From Hyperoodon ampullatus (Eukaryota > Chordata > Mammalia > Artiodactyla > Ziphiidae): 64,000 nucleotides of DNA. The stretch lies in contig OX457070.1 in assembly GCA_949752795.1 (NCBI GenBank), positions 36,237,185 through 36,301,184 of the forward strand. Direction: 5' to 3'. The position numbers were made by a program, and so were the translations under genes. How positions within the stretch are numbered: position 1 is the first letter of the stretch; every line of letters begins with the position of its first letter. Shown piece by piece: positions 37,559 to 47,804 of this stretch. The notes under the pieces were generated by a model. It saw only the letters and a list, made by a program, of their open reading frames with translations, did no database searches and had not been told where the DNA came from.

Positions 37559-37642
37559 AGAGAACAAACATTGCTGCCGAGTATTATTTTTTGAATGCCA
37601 GGACAGAAATTTACATATCGACATTAAAAATAACCCTATTTT

Positions 37643-37974
37643 GGGATTTCCCTGGTGGTCCAGTGGTAAAGAATCTGACTTCCAATGCATGGGATGCGGG
37701 TTTGATCCCTGGTTGCAGAACTAAGATCCCACATGCCACGGGCAACTAAGCCCATGGGTCACAACTACTGAGCTCGCGCACCTCAACGAGAGAGAGAAAA
37801 CCCGCATACCACAACTAGAGAGAAGCCTATGCGCCATAACTGGAGAGAAGACTGCACGCCACAAGGAAAGATCCCGCACGCCTCAATGAAGACCCCACAT
37901 GCCGCAACTAAGACCCGACGCAGCCAAAAAAAAAAGAAAAATAAATAAATAAATAATAAAATATTCCCCCCCTC
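37643..37974 (+). mobile_element. CHR-1-type SINE, full length
   Basis: A plus-orientation CHR-1/Bov-tA-related SINE starting GGGATTTCCCTGGTGGTCCA, with a B-box-like GGTTTGATCCC and repeated CAACTA-GAGA units, ending in a GACCCGACGCAGCC(A)n(AAAT)n tail. Perfect 16-bp target duplication AAAATAACCCTATTTT at 37627-37642 and 37975-37990. Confidence 0.95.
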
Positions 37975-38059
37975 AAAATAACCCTATTTTAAATCAACCT
38001 CTAGTTTATATATCTAAACTATCATAAATATTATTAAAGAACATCTGGTAACTATTCTT

Positions 38060-38266
38060 TTTTTTTTTTTTTTTTGCCGTACGTGGGCCTCTCACTGTTG
38101 TGGCCTCTCCCGTTGTGGAGCACAGGCTCCAGACGCACAGGCTCAGCGGCCGTGGCTCACGGGCCCAGCCACTTCGCGGCATGTGGGATCTTCCTGGACC
38201 GGGGCACGAACCCGTGTCTCCTGCATCAGCAGGCAGACTCTCAACCACTGCGCCACCAGGGAAGCC
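38060..38266 (-). mobile_element. CHR-type SINE, cetacean subfamily
   Basis: Full-length minus-orientation copy with the poly-T end at 38060 and CCACCAGGGAAGCC at the other. Perfect 15-bp target duplication CTGGTAACTATTCTT at 38045-38059 and 38267-38281. Confidence 0.97.
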
Positions 38267-38632
38267 CTGGTAACTATTCTTGACCAAATAATATTTCTAT
38301 ACTTCTCTATTTTAATAACGTAAATATAAACTATATATTTTAATTATTCTATAAAGAAAAATTTAGTCATTTGTATATATATTAAAAGGTAATTAAAAGT
38401 TGATCTCTTACAAAGCTTAATTAAACTAACTACAAATTTGTTACCTAACAAACTTGATGTCAGAACTTATTTTAAAAAATTTTACACTTATTTTCAAATA
38501 ATTATAATTTACATTTTTAAATTGACCATCTTTCAAAATGAAACTAAAGCATTTCACAACTTATATTATTCAATAAATCTATTTGTTTAAAATATTAGCA
38601 ATTTTAAACAATTTACAATTAACTGAGGTTTT

Positions 38633-39002
38633 TTTTTTTTTTTTTTCCCCTGCATTGGCAGGCGGATTCTTTTTTTTTTTTTTTCTTTTAAAGAAGATGT
38701 TGTTGGTAGGAGTTTATTAATTAATTAATTTATTTATTTTTGCTGTGTTGGGTCTTCGTTTCTGTGCGAGGGCTTTCTCTAGTTGTGGCAAGTGGGGGCC
38801 ACTCTTCATCACGGTGCGCGGGCCTCTCACTATTGCGGCCTCTCTTGTTGCGGAGCACAGGCTCCAGACGCGCAGGCTCAGTAGTTGTGGCTCACAGGCC
38901 TAGTTGCTCCGCGGCATGTGGGATCCTCCCAGACCAGGGCTCGAACCCGTGTCCCCTGAATTAGCAGGCAGGTTCTCAACCACTGCGCCACCAGGGAAGC
39001 CC
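38633..39002 (-). mobile_element. Chimeric CHR-type SINE with a second SINE piece in its tail
   Basis: The body (about 38733-39002, minus) combines a cetacean-subfamily SINE 5' part (CCACCAGGGAAGCCC, GGGCTCGAACCCGTG) with CHR-1-like 3' wording (TGCTGTGTTGGGTCTTCG). Its tail then runs through an unrelated spacer, a poly-T block, a 23-bp fragment of another CHR element (CCTGCATTGGCAGGCGGATT, 38647-38669) and another poly-T block. The whole unit sits between one pair of target duplications, TTAACTGAGGTTT at 38619-38631 and 39003-39015, implying one insertion event. Confidence 0.85.
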
Positions 39003-39299
39003 TTAACTGAGGTTTTAAACTTGAGTGTATAGCTAGTATACAGACATGATCTGAAGCAGGTGATCTTGTACACTGAACTTAAATGAATAATCCAGATGTG
39101 GCTGCTGGATATTCTGATCTTGTTTTGTTTTGTTTAATTACTATCAAATAATCAACCTCAATAAAACAGATCTTTACCTATTAAACCTTTGATTACAAAT
39201 ATTTTTTCTTACAATAAATTAAAGTCCATTTTTCTAAAACAGTTTTCTAAAACTATGTTCTATTTGAGGAGATACAAAAAGCAAACATTTAAAATCATG

Positions 39300-39375
39300 T
39301 TATCTCAGTTGTACACATGAAACATATGTTATAAACCAATGTTACCTCAATAAAAAATAAATTAAGAAAAAATCA
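39300..39375 (+). mobile_element. Tiny L1 3'-end fragment
   Basis: TTGTACACATGAAACATATG followed by AATGTTACCTCAATAAAAAA resembles the last bases of cetartiodactyl L1 3' UTRs. Confidence 0.6.
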
Positions 39376-39429
39376 TGTTACCACATACATGCAAATACTT
39401 TAAGTTGGCAGGTAGAACTTTAGAGTGGG

Positions 39430-39590
39430 GATCAGGAAAATGAACAAAAGTGAGTAGTTTGCTACTAATTAGCAATATGACTTTGGGCTAGTTATTAGAT
39501 CATAATACCTTAGTTTCCTTATCTGTAAAATGAGGGAGAATTTTATGATTTCCAATCTTTCTTCTAGCTCTAAGTTTCTATGATTTGATT
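39430..39590 (+). mobile_element. MIR fragment
   Basis: AATATGACTTTGGGCTAGTT and TTTCCTTATCTGTAAAATGA are the conserved MIR core. Confidence 0.85.
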
Positions 39591-39599
39591 AATTGAATT

Positions 39600-40238
39600 A
39601 AGAAACCCATATCTGCATTAGGAAACTAGGTTCTAAAGTAATAGAATAACGTGATAGTGGGTTATAAAACTTAAGGAAAACAAAAATATTACAACACTAA
39701 TTTGAAATATATGAACTATCAGAAAGCAATGCTTTCAAGATAAACAAAACCCAGGAGCAATAGTTGCATATGCCTGTGATCATTTAATGGTGGTATGAAC
39801 AACGGAGTTTACAAAACAGGGTAGTTCATTTAAGGATACCACTTGCAGAAATATTTAATTTACAAAGCCAGAAACTACTGACAAGTAACAAGAGAATTAT
39901 ACTGAAATATTTTACATCTTACTTTACAGAGTCCTGTTACACTCTGTAAAACTCACATGTAGAAACTAAAAATATTTAAAATGAATGATCACTAAAACTA
40001 AAACATAATAAAAGTGTGTATAGGGATAAAGTCGATTTCTTTTAATAACACACTACCAGCCACATGATGCTTACAATGAATTAACACTATTTTCTGTAAA
40101 ATTGTGAAATTCTCTGAAGATTTAATTTTCAAACATGTCACCATCAAGCACCTAATAAAATACAACTTTAAATAAAAGTAAATAATTTACTTCCTATTAC
40201 TAACCTGATACAGGTATTACTGGAGTCCAATTTTCTTT
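39600..40238. other. Intron, nothing recognised
   Basis: AT-rich single-copy intron. Confidence 0.55.
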
Positions 40239-40247
40239 CAAAGGTGT

Positions 40248-40462
40248 TTTTTTTTTTTTTTTTTTTTTTGCAATATGTGGGCCTCTCACTGCTGTGGCCT
40301 CTCCCGTTGCGGAGCACAGGCTCCAGACACGCAGGCCCAGCAGCCATGGCTCATGGGCCCAGCCGCTCCGCAGCATGTGGGATCTTCCCAGTCTGGGGCA
40401 TGAACCCGTGTCCCCTGCATCGGCAGGCGGACTCCCAACCACTGCACCACCAGGGAAGCCCC
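40248..40462 (-). mobile_element. CHR-type SINE, cetacean subfamily
   Basis: Minus-orientation copy with a poly-T run at 40248-40269 and CCACCAGGGAAGCCC at the other end. Target duplication CAAAGGTGT at 40239-40247 and 40463-40471. Confidence 0.95.
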
Positions 40463-40479
40463 CAAAGGTGTATTTTTTC

Positions 40480-41205
40480 AAAGAACATCCAGACACCCAA
40501 ACATTATTTAAAAAACAAAAGAAAAATTAAAAAAAAAAAAAACTTTGTGTTAGAAATTGTCCCAGGACTATATTTTGACATTTTTAGCAACCTGACAAAC
40601 CACTCTGTTTGCTTTCTTCTGCCAATACAAATCAAGCCAAGAAGCAGTTTCTTCATTATTTCATTCAATGTCATAAGACTACACTATGTTAGGGTAAAGG
40701 TCAATCATCAATAATGCATGCTGTTGCTACAGCTGAAATATAAATGTTCATCTGGGCCCTGTTTCAAAGACTGGCCCATTGTAACCTATTTAATAAGACC
40801 TATAAAACTAGGAGGATGTGGGAAGACCAAGAAGTATAAAATACCCTTTTCTCACTAAACTTTGTTTGCCAACATCCTATGGAAAATTAAAGAAGGTACT
40901 TAGAGAACTTTAGGTAGTTGGCATCAGAAAGGTTTTCTTTTTTTTCTAGTAGCTTTAATAATTTCATGTTTTAAAAAAATTTGCTGGAGTGCTACCCAGC
41001 AGGCATCTATGACAGCATCATGAGGTTTCAGATTTAGTGTGAGTGGCTGGATAAAGTTGGACACTGACAGTTTTGTATATGCTGAAAGGCACCAGGATGG
41101 AACGCCATATTCAGCAATTGGGTATGAGATTGCGGTGCAGTGGGTTGGAAGATGTATGCATTGGCACTCTGTGTGGAACCAGTAGGCTTGCTGAAAAGGT
41201 TACTG
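40480..41205. other. Intron left of the fold-back, family unknown
   Basis: The part at about 41000-41209 is less AT-rich than the surroundings and may be the outer part of the fold-back's left arm. No intact reading frame was found there in any frame I tried. Confidence 0.4.
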
Positions 41206-41209
41206 CAGT

Positions 41210-41834
41210 CTTGACTTTGGCAGCTGTCTTCTTTAAGTGATCATGAAGAGTTAAGAGTGAGATCCAGAGTTAAATCTATGAAGATCAGAAGTCGTGCATG
41301 TTTGAAGCACTGCCTGTCCTTTGTAACATTAAGTCATAAACAGAAGCATGGAATAGTCTTGTGGGTGGGGAGGGGGCGGGAGGGTTACATAACTGAGAAA
41401 GTGTCACATTTTAAAACACTCAGGTAATTTAACTCTCAACTTTCAGGGTGGCATTTAAGTTAAACCGTCAGCCAATGTAATTATGTAAATGGAAGAAGCA
41501 ACTTTGTAATATGTAAGTATGAATATCAATCACCAGGTTAAGAGCCCCAAGCTCTTTGTCTACTATATGTCTGTGTCTTTCCAATGTACATTCTGAATAC
41601 TCTGCCTCCAAAAGCAATTTGTGATGACTACTCAGTCTCAAGGAACACTTTTAGGCAAGGACTAAAAACTACTCTTAATACTACTAAGGAATACTCTGTG
41701 CTACTGTTCTTGACTGGATTTATAAAGGAAAGGCAATGCCTCAAACATGTACAATTTCTGGCCTTCACGTGTGATGCTGGATCTCACTTTTAACTCTTCA
41801 CAAACACTTAAAGAAGACAGCTGTCAAAGTCAAG
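41210..41834. repeat. Long imperfect inverted repeat (fold-back), arms about 148 bp
   Basis: The left arm (41210-41358) begins CTTGACTTTGGCAGCTGTCT. The right arm (41688-41834), read on the minus strand, begins CTTGACTTTGACAGCTGTCT. The first 30 bases differ at one position. Similarity continues inward with point changes and small indels through GAAGAGTTAA, AGTGAGATCCAG, CATGTTTGA, TCCTTT and AACAG, to about 41358 and 41688. The unpaired centre is about 330 bp. Possible weak similarity continues outward (GATTTAGTG near 41032, its complement near 41890). Family unknown. Confidence 0.85.
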
Positions 41835-41899
41835 CCACTTCCACAGGACATATTCTTTTTGCAGTGACCCCTCCCACTTTTTCCACCACCACTAAATCA

Positions 41900-44255
41900 A
41901 TTTTTTTTTCTCATCAGAGCTAAAATATAGCAAGACAGAATTATTCATGCACATGAGTGGTGTTTCACATATCTGTGCTGCAGGACCTAATACAGGATCA
42001 CAGCATGCCTTCAACATTTGCAATTAGGTCCTGAAATCATATGACTCTATTGGGTATAGATTAAATACTGCATAGGTTTTTGCTAGAGATCACCCTATTA
42101 GTGGACCTTCAAAAATAGGTACAAAGAACTAAATACAAAGTAAAATAATTTCTTAGTAATAAAATAGAGAATAGTTGTTTTTAATTAAAGATAGGTCAAA
42201 AAAAAAAGCCTCTTAAAAGCAAGCATGATAAAACTGAAAGGAAAAGTATATAGTTAAACTGGAATTTCAAGCTTCTAGATTCTAGAAACAGAGTTCTTTT
42301 AAGCATTCTGATCTTTTAAAAGATCAGAAAAGTTAGATTTTCTTTTTACATAGGAAAATCCATGATTATTACTCTAAATGATAGATGAATAGACATATGC
42401 AACACCCCTCCCCACCTCCATTATTAAAATTTATTTTTAAAATTGGGATAATTTGATCTTTAAGAAGGGCGTATCACAAACACATATTAATCGTGACAAC
42501 ATATCCTAGTGGGCAGAAGTTGGTTAATTTAAATAAGAGGAAATCCACAAATATTTGATATCATAAAGAAAAAGTCCATATAAACCCTAAAAAATAAACT
42601 CTTCAGCAGCTAGAGTATTTTTAAGCAATGTCGAAGAATACTACAGAATTATTCTATAATTATAAAAGTATTCTTAGCACGTGAAAGAAAACAATTCTAA
42701 ACTACTTTATTTAACGAGAGGCATTCTTTAAAAATCCTTTTTCCTGGCACTAAAACTAAACTGTCACTAAAAGAAAAGCAGAAAAGATTCCCCAAAAGCC
42801 CTCAATCTAAAATACAATTAGTATTCTGAAGTAAAAGAAACCATCCCATTCCATCCCCAAAATCACAACCTTAAAGAGTTTCTACTTAAATATTAGCCAG
42901 TGCTCTGTGAACCATTTTATATTAAAATTGGATAGTTCTAAACATCACACATATAAAAAGTATTGTTTGAGACAGTGCCATTTTGATGATAAATTGCAAT
43001 CTATAGCTCAAATAATTCTACCCAGGGATTAACATTTCAGAGGCTGAGCCAGAGATTATGTGTGTGGATCTTGAATTTCATCATCTCCCTTTGGCACAAT
43101 AGCTTATTCTTCCTTTTTTCATCTATTCTTTCATGAAGGGTCAGGAAAGCTTAGCCTTGCTGTTGCATTCATTTCATCTCTACATTAACCAGATACCTTG
43201 CAGTCTTTAGTTCTTATGTGTTATTCCATTACAAATGCTATACTGCCCTATAGTATGGCTAATGAGGTTTGTACCAAATCAAAGGGTGCCATCAAGTGGT
43301 TATAATACTCTAAACAGCATTACACTAAATGACTATTCCAGATAGACTTTCTTCAATATAAACAAACTGTGCCAATCCTCTATGAAAGAACATATTACTG
43401 GGGGTAAGGAATGGGGAACTAACCATATTAATTTTTGTTCTTTATTTTCTATCCTTCAGGGATTGCTTTTCTGCATGTTATATTTATGAAGTACAATTTT
43501 AGTGTCAAATTTAGAATTAATACTTATGTCAGCAGATTATCAAATGATATTTATTAGGCAAAATTCAGGCATGACAGCGTTATTGGGAATTAAATTTATC
43601 CACCAAAATTCATCACTAGATTAATAGGAGCTTATTTCCGAAAATAGGCAATAATAGTGCAGTGTCTTGTCAGACAGTGTCTTGTCAGATCTATTTCTTA
43701 TTACTAATGAAAAACTGCAAGGCTATGAAATAGAGCCAGTATTATTTGATCTATTTCATGCAGCCATTCGTAAGGTCTAACAAGGAACCAAGCAGTTGGT
43801 GTAAGAATGTATTTTCGGATACTTAGAAAACTTTCAACAGTCTATTCAACAGGCTACAAGGGTCATTTAGAGTTTTGAAGATAGGAATCTAGAACTGCTC
43901 TTAGAAAACACACACAAGATAACATGTAATTCAAATGGGCCCCACTCTGCAGAGATGGCTAAACTGCTGCTGCATTGAACCATCCTATACCACCAGGGAA
44001 ATCTTACACATGGGTTTAAAGCATCTTCATAACTATATACTTAATTCTGTTGCAGAGAAAGTAAATTATTCAAGTTCAAAGATTATACAAGATGTAGAAA
44101 AGTAAATCATAAAAGCTAACTTGCTCTTTAGAAGATTTAATGAGCAATACTAATAATAAGGTAGCAAACTCCAGGCAAAACTAAAGATCCCTATGACAGC
44201 ATTCATTATTTTCTACATACCTGATGCAGACTGCCTACAAAAATATTTCTCATCA
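41900..44255. other. Intron, mostly single copy
   Basis: AT-rich DNA with a 15-bp tandem duplication (CAGTGTCTTGTCAGA) at 43660-43689. No repeat family or coding signal was recognised. Confidence 0.5.
43660..43689. repeat. Two tandem copies of a 15-bp unit
   Basis: CAGTGTCTTGTCAGA is repeated exactly at 43660-43674 and 43675-43689. Confidence 0.95.
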
Positions 44256-44259
44256 CACA

Positions 44260-44760
44260 CTTTCTTCCAGAGCCTTGTCACTCTCCCATCAAGTGGTGGA
44301 GTCTAATTGCCCTCCCTTTGAACCTGGGTAGGTTTGTGACTAGCTTGTGGCTAAGAGCGTGGGGAAGTAACACTGTAACTAGTGAGGCTGGCTAAGAGCT
44401 GGGGAAGTAACACTGTAACTAGCAAGGCTAAGTCAGAAAAAGGTGATGCAACTTCCACTTGGAGAGCTGGAAGAGTCACTCCTTACATTTCCAGCTGCCA
44501 CAAAAGCAGTCTGACTGCCCTAAAAGAAATCCAAACTAACCGACTCAGAGAGATGAAAAAAGCAAGGCCTTGAGACTACATGAAATGTAAAAGCCCTCTT
44601 TCCCTGTACTCCAGCCTCATGTTCTAGCCCCAAACACCTCAGACCACTGCATCCTAAAAGACTCCAAGCTACAACTGCCCAGCTAAGCCCTTCTTAAATT
44701 CCTGACCCACAAAAACTGTAAATAACTTGGACAATGACTACAATAAGCACAAGTGGCAGA
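44260..44760 (+). repeat. MLT1-like LTR remnant (ERVL-MaLR)
   Basis: Contains GGAGTCTAATTGCCCTCCCT, CTGCCCAGCTAAGCCCTTCT and TTCCTGACCCACAAAAACTG in the order of an old MLT1-type LTR. A 41-bp internal tandem duplication lies at 44351-44432. It is solitary, with no retroviral genes nearby. Confidence 0.7.
44351..44432. repeat. Tandem duplication of about 41 bp in the LTR remnant
   Basis: CTAAGAGCGTGGGGAAGTAA (44351) is repeated as CTAAGAGCTGGGGAAGTAA from 44392, and both continue CACTGTAACTAG with few differences. Confidence 0.88.
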
Positions 44761-44764
44761 AAAT

Positions 44765-45335
44765 GATCATTAAGTTCCAGAGGATAGTCAGCAGACTTCA
44801 ACCTGCAATGCTTACAACAACACTTAGTTGGTTACATATGGGAATGCAATAGGCATAATTATTGCCCATGAAGCTTGGAATACAGATTGGTAACAATAAG
44901 CAGAAGGTCAGAAAATTGAGATCTCCACCTCTGATAGATGAGGAAAGAATTATGCGGGTTGGAAAGAAGGAAAAATGTTTAATTCTTATGTTTCATTTTG
45001 GGCAAGGAGTCAGATGTCCTGGAAAAGACTGAATTGGTGATGCAAGATCTTAGCACAGAAGGAAAGTTTAAAACTATCTTAGGACAATCCACATAAAAAT
45101 ACCAGAAACCAATGTAAGAGAAAGTAGGTTATATCAGAAAGGTAAAAGAAAAGACCAAGCCTTGAGATATGTACTTTAATAAGAAAAAGAAAAAAAAATT
45201 ATTTAAAGGAGTCTGACTTGGAAAAAAATCATTCATACATGCAACTGCCTTTTGTTTATATCTTTTCTCCCCACAACCTGTCCTCACCAATTCTTCCCCT
45301 GTGTTCTCGCTATTGCTTAAGAATAACACGAGCAT
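44765..45335. other. Intron, nothing recognised
   Basis: AT-rich DNA between the LTR remnant and the L2 block. Overlapping frames at 45129-45412 show no domain. Confidence 0.5.
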
Positions 45336-45576
45336 CCAAATATTCAAATATTCAAACTAGAAATCTGGAAATCACCCTAGACTCCCTGACCTCCCTCAAC
45401 CCTCAGAACTGATTTAGAATTAATACTAAGAACACCACCTTCTAACCTATTGAATCTCTCTTTCTTCTTCTCTGTCTGCACCTGCTTATGCCACTGTCCT
45501 AGTTCAGGCCCCTGGATAACTGGATTAATTGCCTATCTGATCTTCAGCCCTTCAAAACTCAATTCATGCTCTATAG

Positions 45577-45780
45577 CAATATTTTTTTCAAACTGTAGGC
45601 TATGACCCCTTACTGGATCATGGAATCAATTTAATGAGCTGCAAAATCAATTTAGTGGCTTGCAACCAGCTTTCTAAAACATCAGGAAGAAATACTAGGC
45701 TGCATCCCACAATAGACTAAGATGTGTTTCATGAACCTTTTCTTTTTGCTATATATAAGTGCCTATGTGTGTGTACTGGA
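45577..45780. mobile_element. hAT-like DNA transposon remnant
   Basis: TTCAAACTGTAGGCTATGAC followed by ATGGAATCAATTTAATGAGC, matching a common non-autonomous hAT-like repeat whose exact family I cannot name. It sits inside the L2. Confidence 0.55.
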
Positions 45781-45869
45781 TCATAATGCAAAATGTATTT
45801 CTTAGTGCTAAACACTGATCTTTCAAAATACAAGTCTGATCATTTTACCTCACTACTTAAAACTTTTTT

Positions 45870-45995
45870 ATACCTTACTAGATAGCTAACTAGAATCATG
45901 AATCAGAATCACACAGGGTCTAAGCAAATTTGTCTGTTTTACTAGACCCATAGGTGATTCTGATGGGCAGCCAGGTTTGGGACCCAGAGACCCTT
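45870..45995 (+). mobile_element. MER5-type (hAT-Charlie) remnant
   Basis: AATCAGAATCACACAGGGTC and ATAGGTGATTCTGATGGGCA are the inner MER5 motifs. It lies inside the L2. Confidence 0.6.
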
Positions 45996-46200
45996 GGGAT
46001 AAAGTTCAGAATCTTTCATACAGCATACAAGGCCAGCCACAACCTGGTCCTTGCTCACCTTGGTAGTGTCAAACCCTTCTGCTCTCTCCATTTTGGGTAT
46101 GAAGCTGTAGCAAATTTATCTCTGCACCTTTACCAAGGTTGTTTCTTCTGTCCCTACCCCAGACCCTAACCTTCTCATACAACTTTATCTTATGCGTAAG

Positions 46201-46418
46201 TGTTTTTTGTTTGTTTGTTTGTTTTTGCGGTACGCGGGCCTCTCACTGTTGTGGCCTCTCCCTCTGCGGAGCACAGGCTCCGGCCGCACAGGCTCAGCGG
46301 CCATGGCTCATGGGCCCAGCCGCTCCTCGGCATGTGGGATCTTCCCGGACCGGGGCACGAACCCATGTCCCCTGCATCGGCAGGCGGACTCTCAACCACT
46401 GCGCCACCAGGAAAGCCC
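46201..46418 (-). mobile_element. CHR-type SINE, cetacean subfamily
   Basis: Minus-orientation copy with a (TTTG)n tail and CCACCAGGAAAGCCC at the other end. Perfect 10-bp target duplication TATGCGTAAG at 46191-46200 and 46419-46428, inside the L2. Confidence 0.96.
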
Positions 46419-46784
46419 TATGCGTAAGCTTTTGAAAGTCTTTCAAGCCACAGTTCATAAATGCTCTCTAAAGCGTTCCCCATGTCTCTGACAGACACAA
46501 CCACTCCTTGACAACCTCGATGGACCTTCCACCTGCCTCTTTTCTAGCATTATCATTGTAGTCCTATCATTTGCTCATAGATCTGCCTCTCTGACTAGAC
46601 TGAAAACTACTTGAGAACCAAAACCTTGTTTATATCCCCAAAGTCTAGGAAGTAAATGTACAATCAACTTTATAGTACCCAGTATAATGAAGCCCAAAAA
46701 CATTCATTCTGTGACCCATTAATAGGATAATAATGGTCTCTTTTACAAAGAGTTTAATCCTACTCTCCTTTGGTTGTTGTTGTT

Positions 46785-47025
46785 ATTTTTTAAATTGAGA
46801 TATAATTGACATATAACATTGTATTGGTTTTAGGTGTACAACGTAATGACTTGTTATATGTATATATATTACAAATGATTACCACAGTAAGTTTAAACAT
46901 CCATCACCACACACTTACAATTTCTTTTTCTTGTGATGAGAACTTTTAAGGTCTTAGCAACTGTCAAATACACAACACAGTATTGTTAACTATGGTCACT
47001 GTGCTGTATACAGTTTGAAAAGCAA
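46785..47025 (-). mobile_element. L1 3'-UTR fragment (L1MA type), antisense
   Basis: TTTAAATTGAGATATAATTG, ACATTGTATTGGTTTTAGGT and AACTATGGTCACTGTGCTGT are reversed L1 3'-UTR wording. Confidence 0.9.
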
Positions 47026-47360
47026 AAAAAAAGGCCAGTAGAAAAATAATTTTGGAAAATATCTATAGTAAAAGAGCTTGGAAGGCATATATTGTTGATT
47101 GCTTTGGTTAAAGAAGTTTAATATATATTCAGATAATGTAAATAAATCCTATGATTTTTAGTGATCTAATTAAGTTTTATACCTATTGCATGCCATCTGA
47201 CCACTTTCCTAAACTTCTTAAGCTTAATGAGAAACGAGAAATTCTTCAAATTTATTTTACTGATTGATTTATTTCCAAATTGACTCCATTTTCAAAAGAA
47301 TGCAATAATTCAGGTTTTATAAAATCAGAGCCATTAATTCAGGACAAAAACAGGAAATGA

Positions 47361-47564
47361 GGGCTTCCCTGGTGGCGCAGTGATTGAGAGTCCGCCTGCC
47401 GATGCAGGGGACACGGGTTCGTGCCCCGGTCCGGGAAGATCCCACATGCCGCAGAGCGGCTAGGCCTGTGAGCCATGGCGCTGAGCCTGCACGTCTGGAG
47501 CCTGTGCTCCACAACGGGAGAGGCCTCAACAGTGAGAGGCCCGCGTACGGCAAAAAAAAAAAAA
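47361..47564 (+). mobile_element. CHR-type SINE, cetacean subfamily
   Basis: Plus-orientation full-length copy starting GGGCTTCCCTGGTGGCGCAG. Perfect 15-bp target duplication AAAAACAGGAAATGA at 47346-47360 and 47565-47579. Confidence 0.97.
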
Positions 47565-47736
47565 AAAAACAGGAAATGAAAGGAAAAGCAAGAAGAAAGT
47601 TATATCAAGAAATTCTGCCTAAAGAAAGTGGCAACGGAGTACCTCTCCCTAACTCACCACTCCCATCCCCCACCCCCTAAGGACAGTTCTGTGCTTCTTA
47701 GCAAGCAGTGCTTATATTTAAGTTACATACATATAT

Positions 47737-47800
47737 ATGTGTTGTGTGTGTGTGTGTGTGTATATATGTATGTATATATACATACACACATACACACAGA
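47737..47800. repeat. (TG)n/(TA)n/(CA)n compound microsatellite, self-complementary
   Basis: A GT tract runs into TATATGTATGTATATATACATA and then CA-rich sequence. The two ends can pair, giving a potential hairpin. Confidence 0.9.
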
Positions 47801-47804
47801 GGCA

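Larger units (their letters stand above)
45340..46700 (+). mobile_element. L2 LINE fragment broken by three insertions
   Basis: L2 wording appears in order: CTGGAAATCACCCTAGACTC and CCTGGATAACTGGATTAATT (45340-45560), TACAAGTCTGATCATTTTAC (about 45815-45860), then GGGATAAAGTTCAGAATCTT and ACAAGGCCAGCCACAACCTG (46000-46200), and GACTAGACTGAAAACTACTT (46419-46700). It is interrupted by a hAT-like remnant (about 45577-45780), a MER5-like remnant (about 45870-45995) and the CHR SINE at 46201-46418. No open frame survives. Confidence 0.8.

Noticed and set aside
41000..41210. Processed pseudogene left of the fold-back (readings such as SGWIKLDTDSFVYAERHQDG)
   Set aside because: The stretch has stops close on both sides in that frame, no protein family was recognised, and part of it may belong to the inverted repeat.
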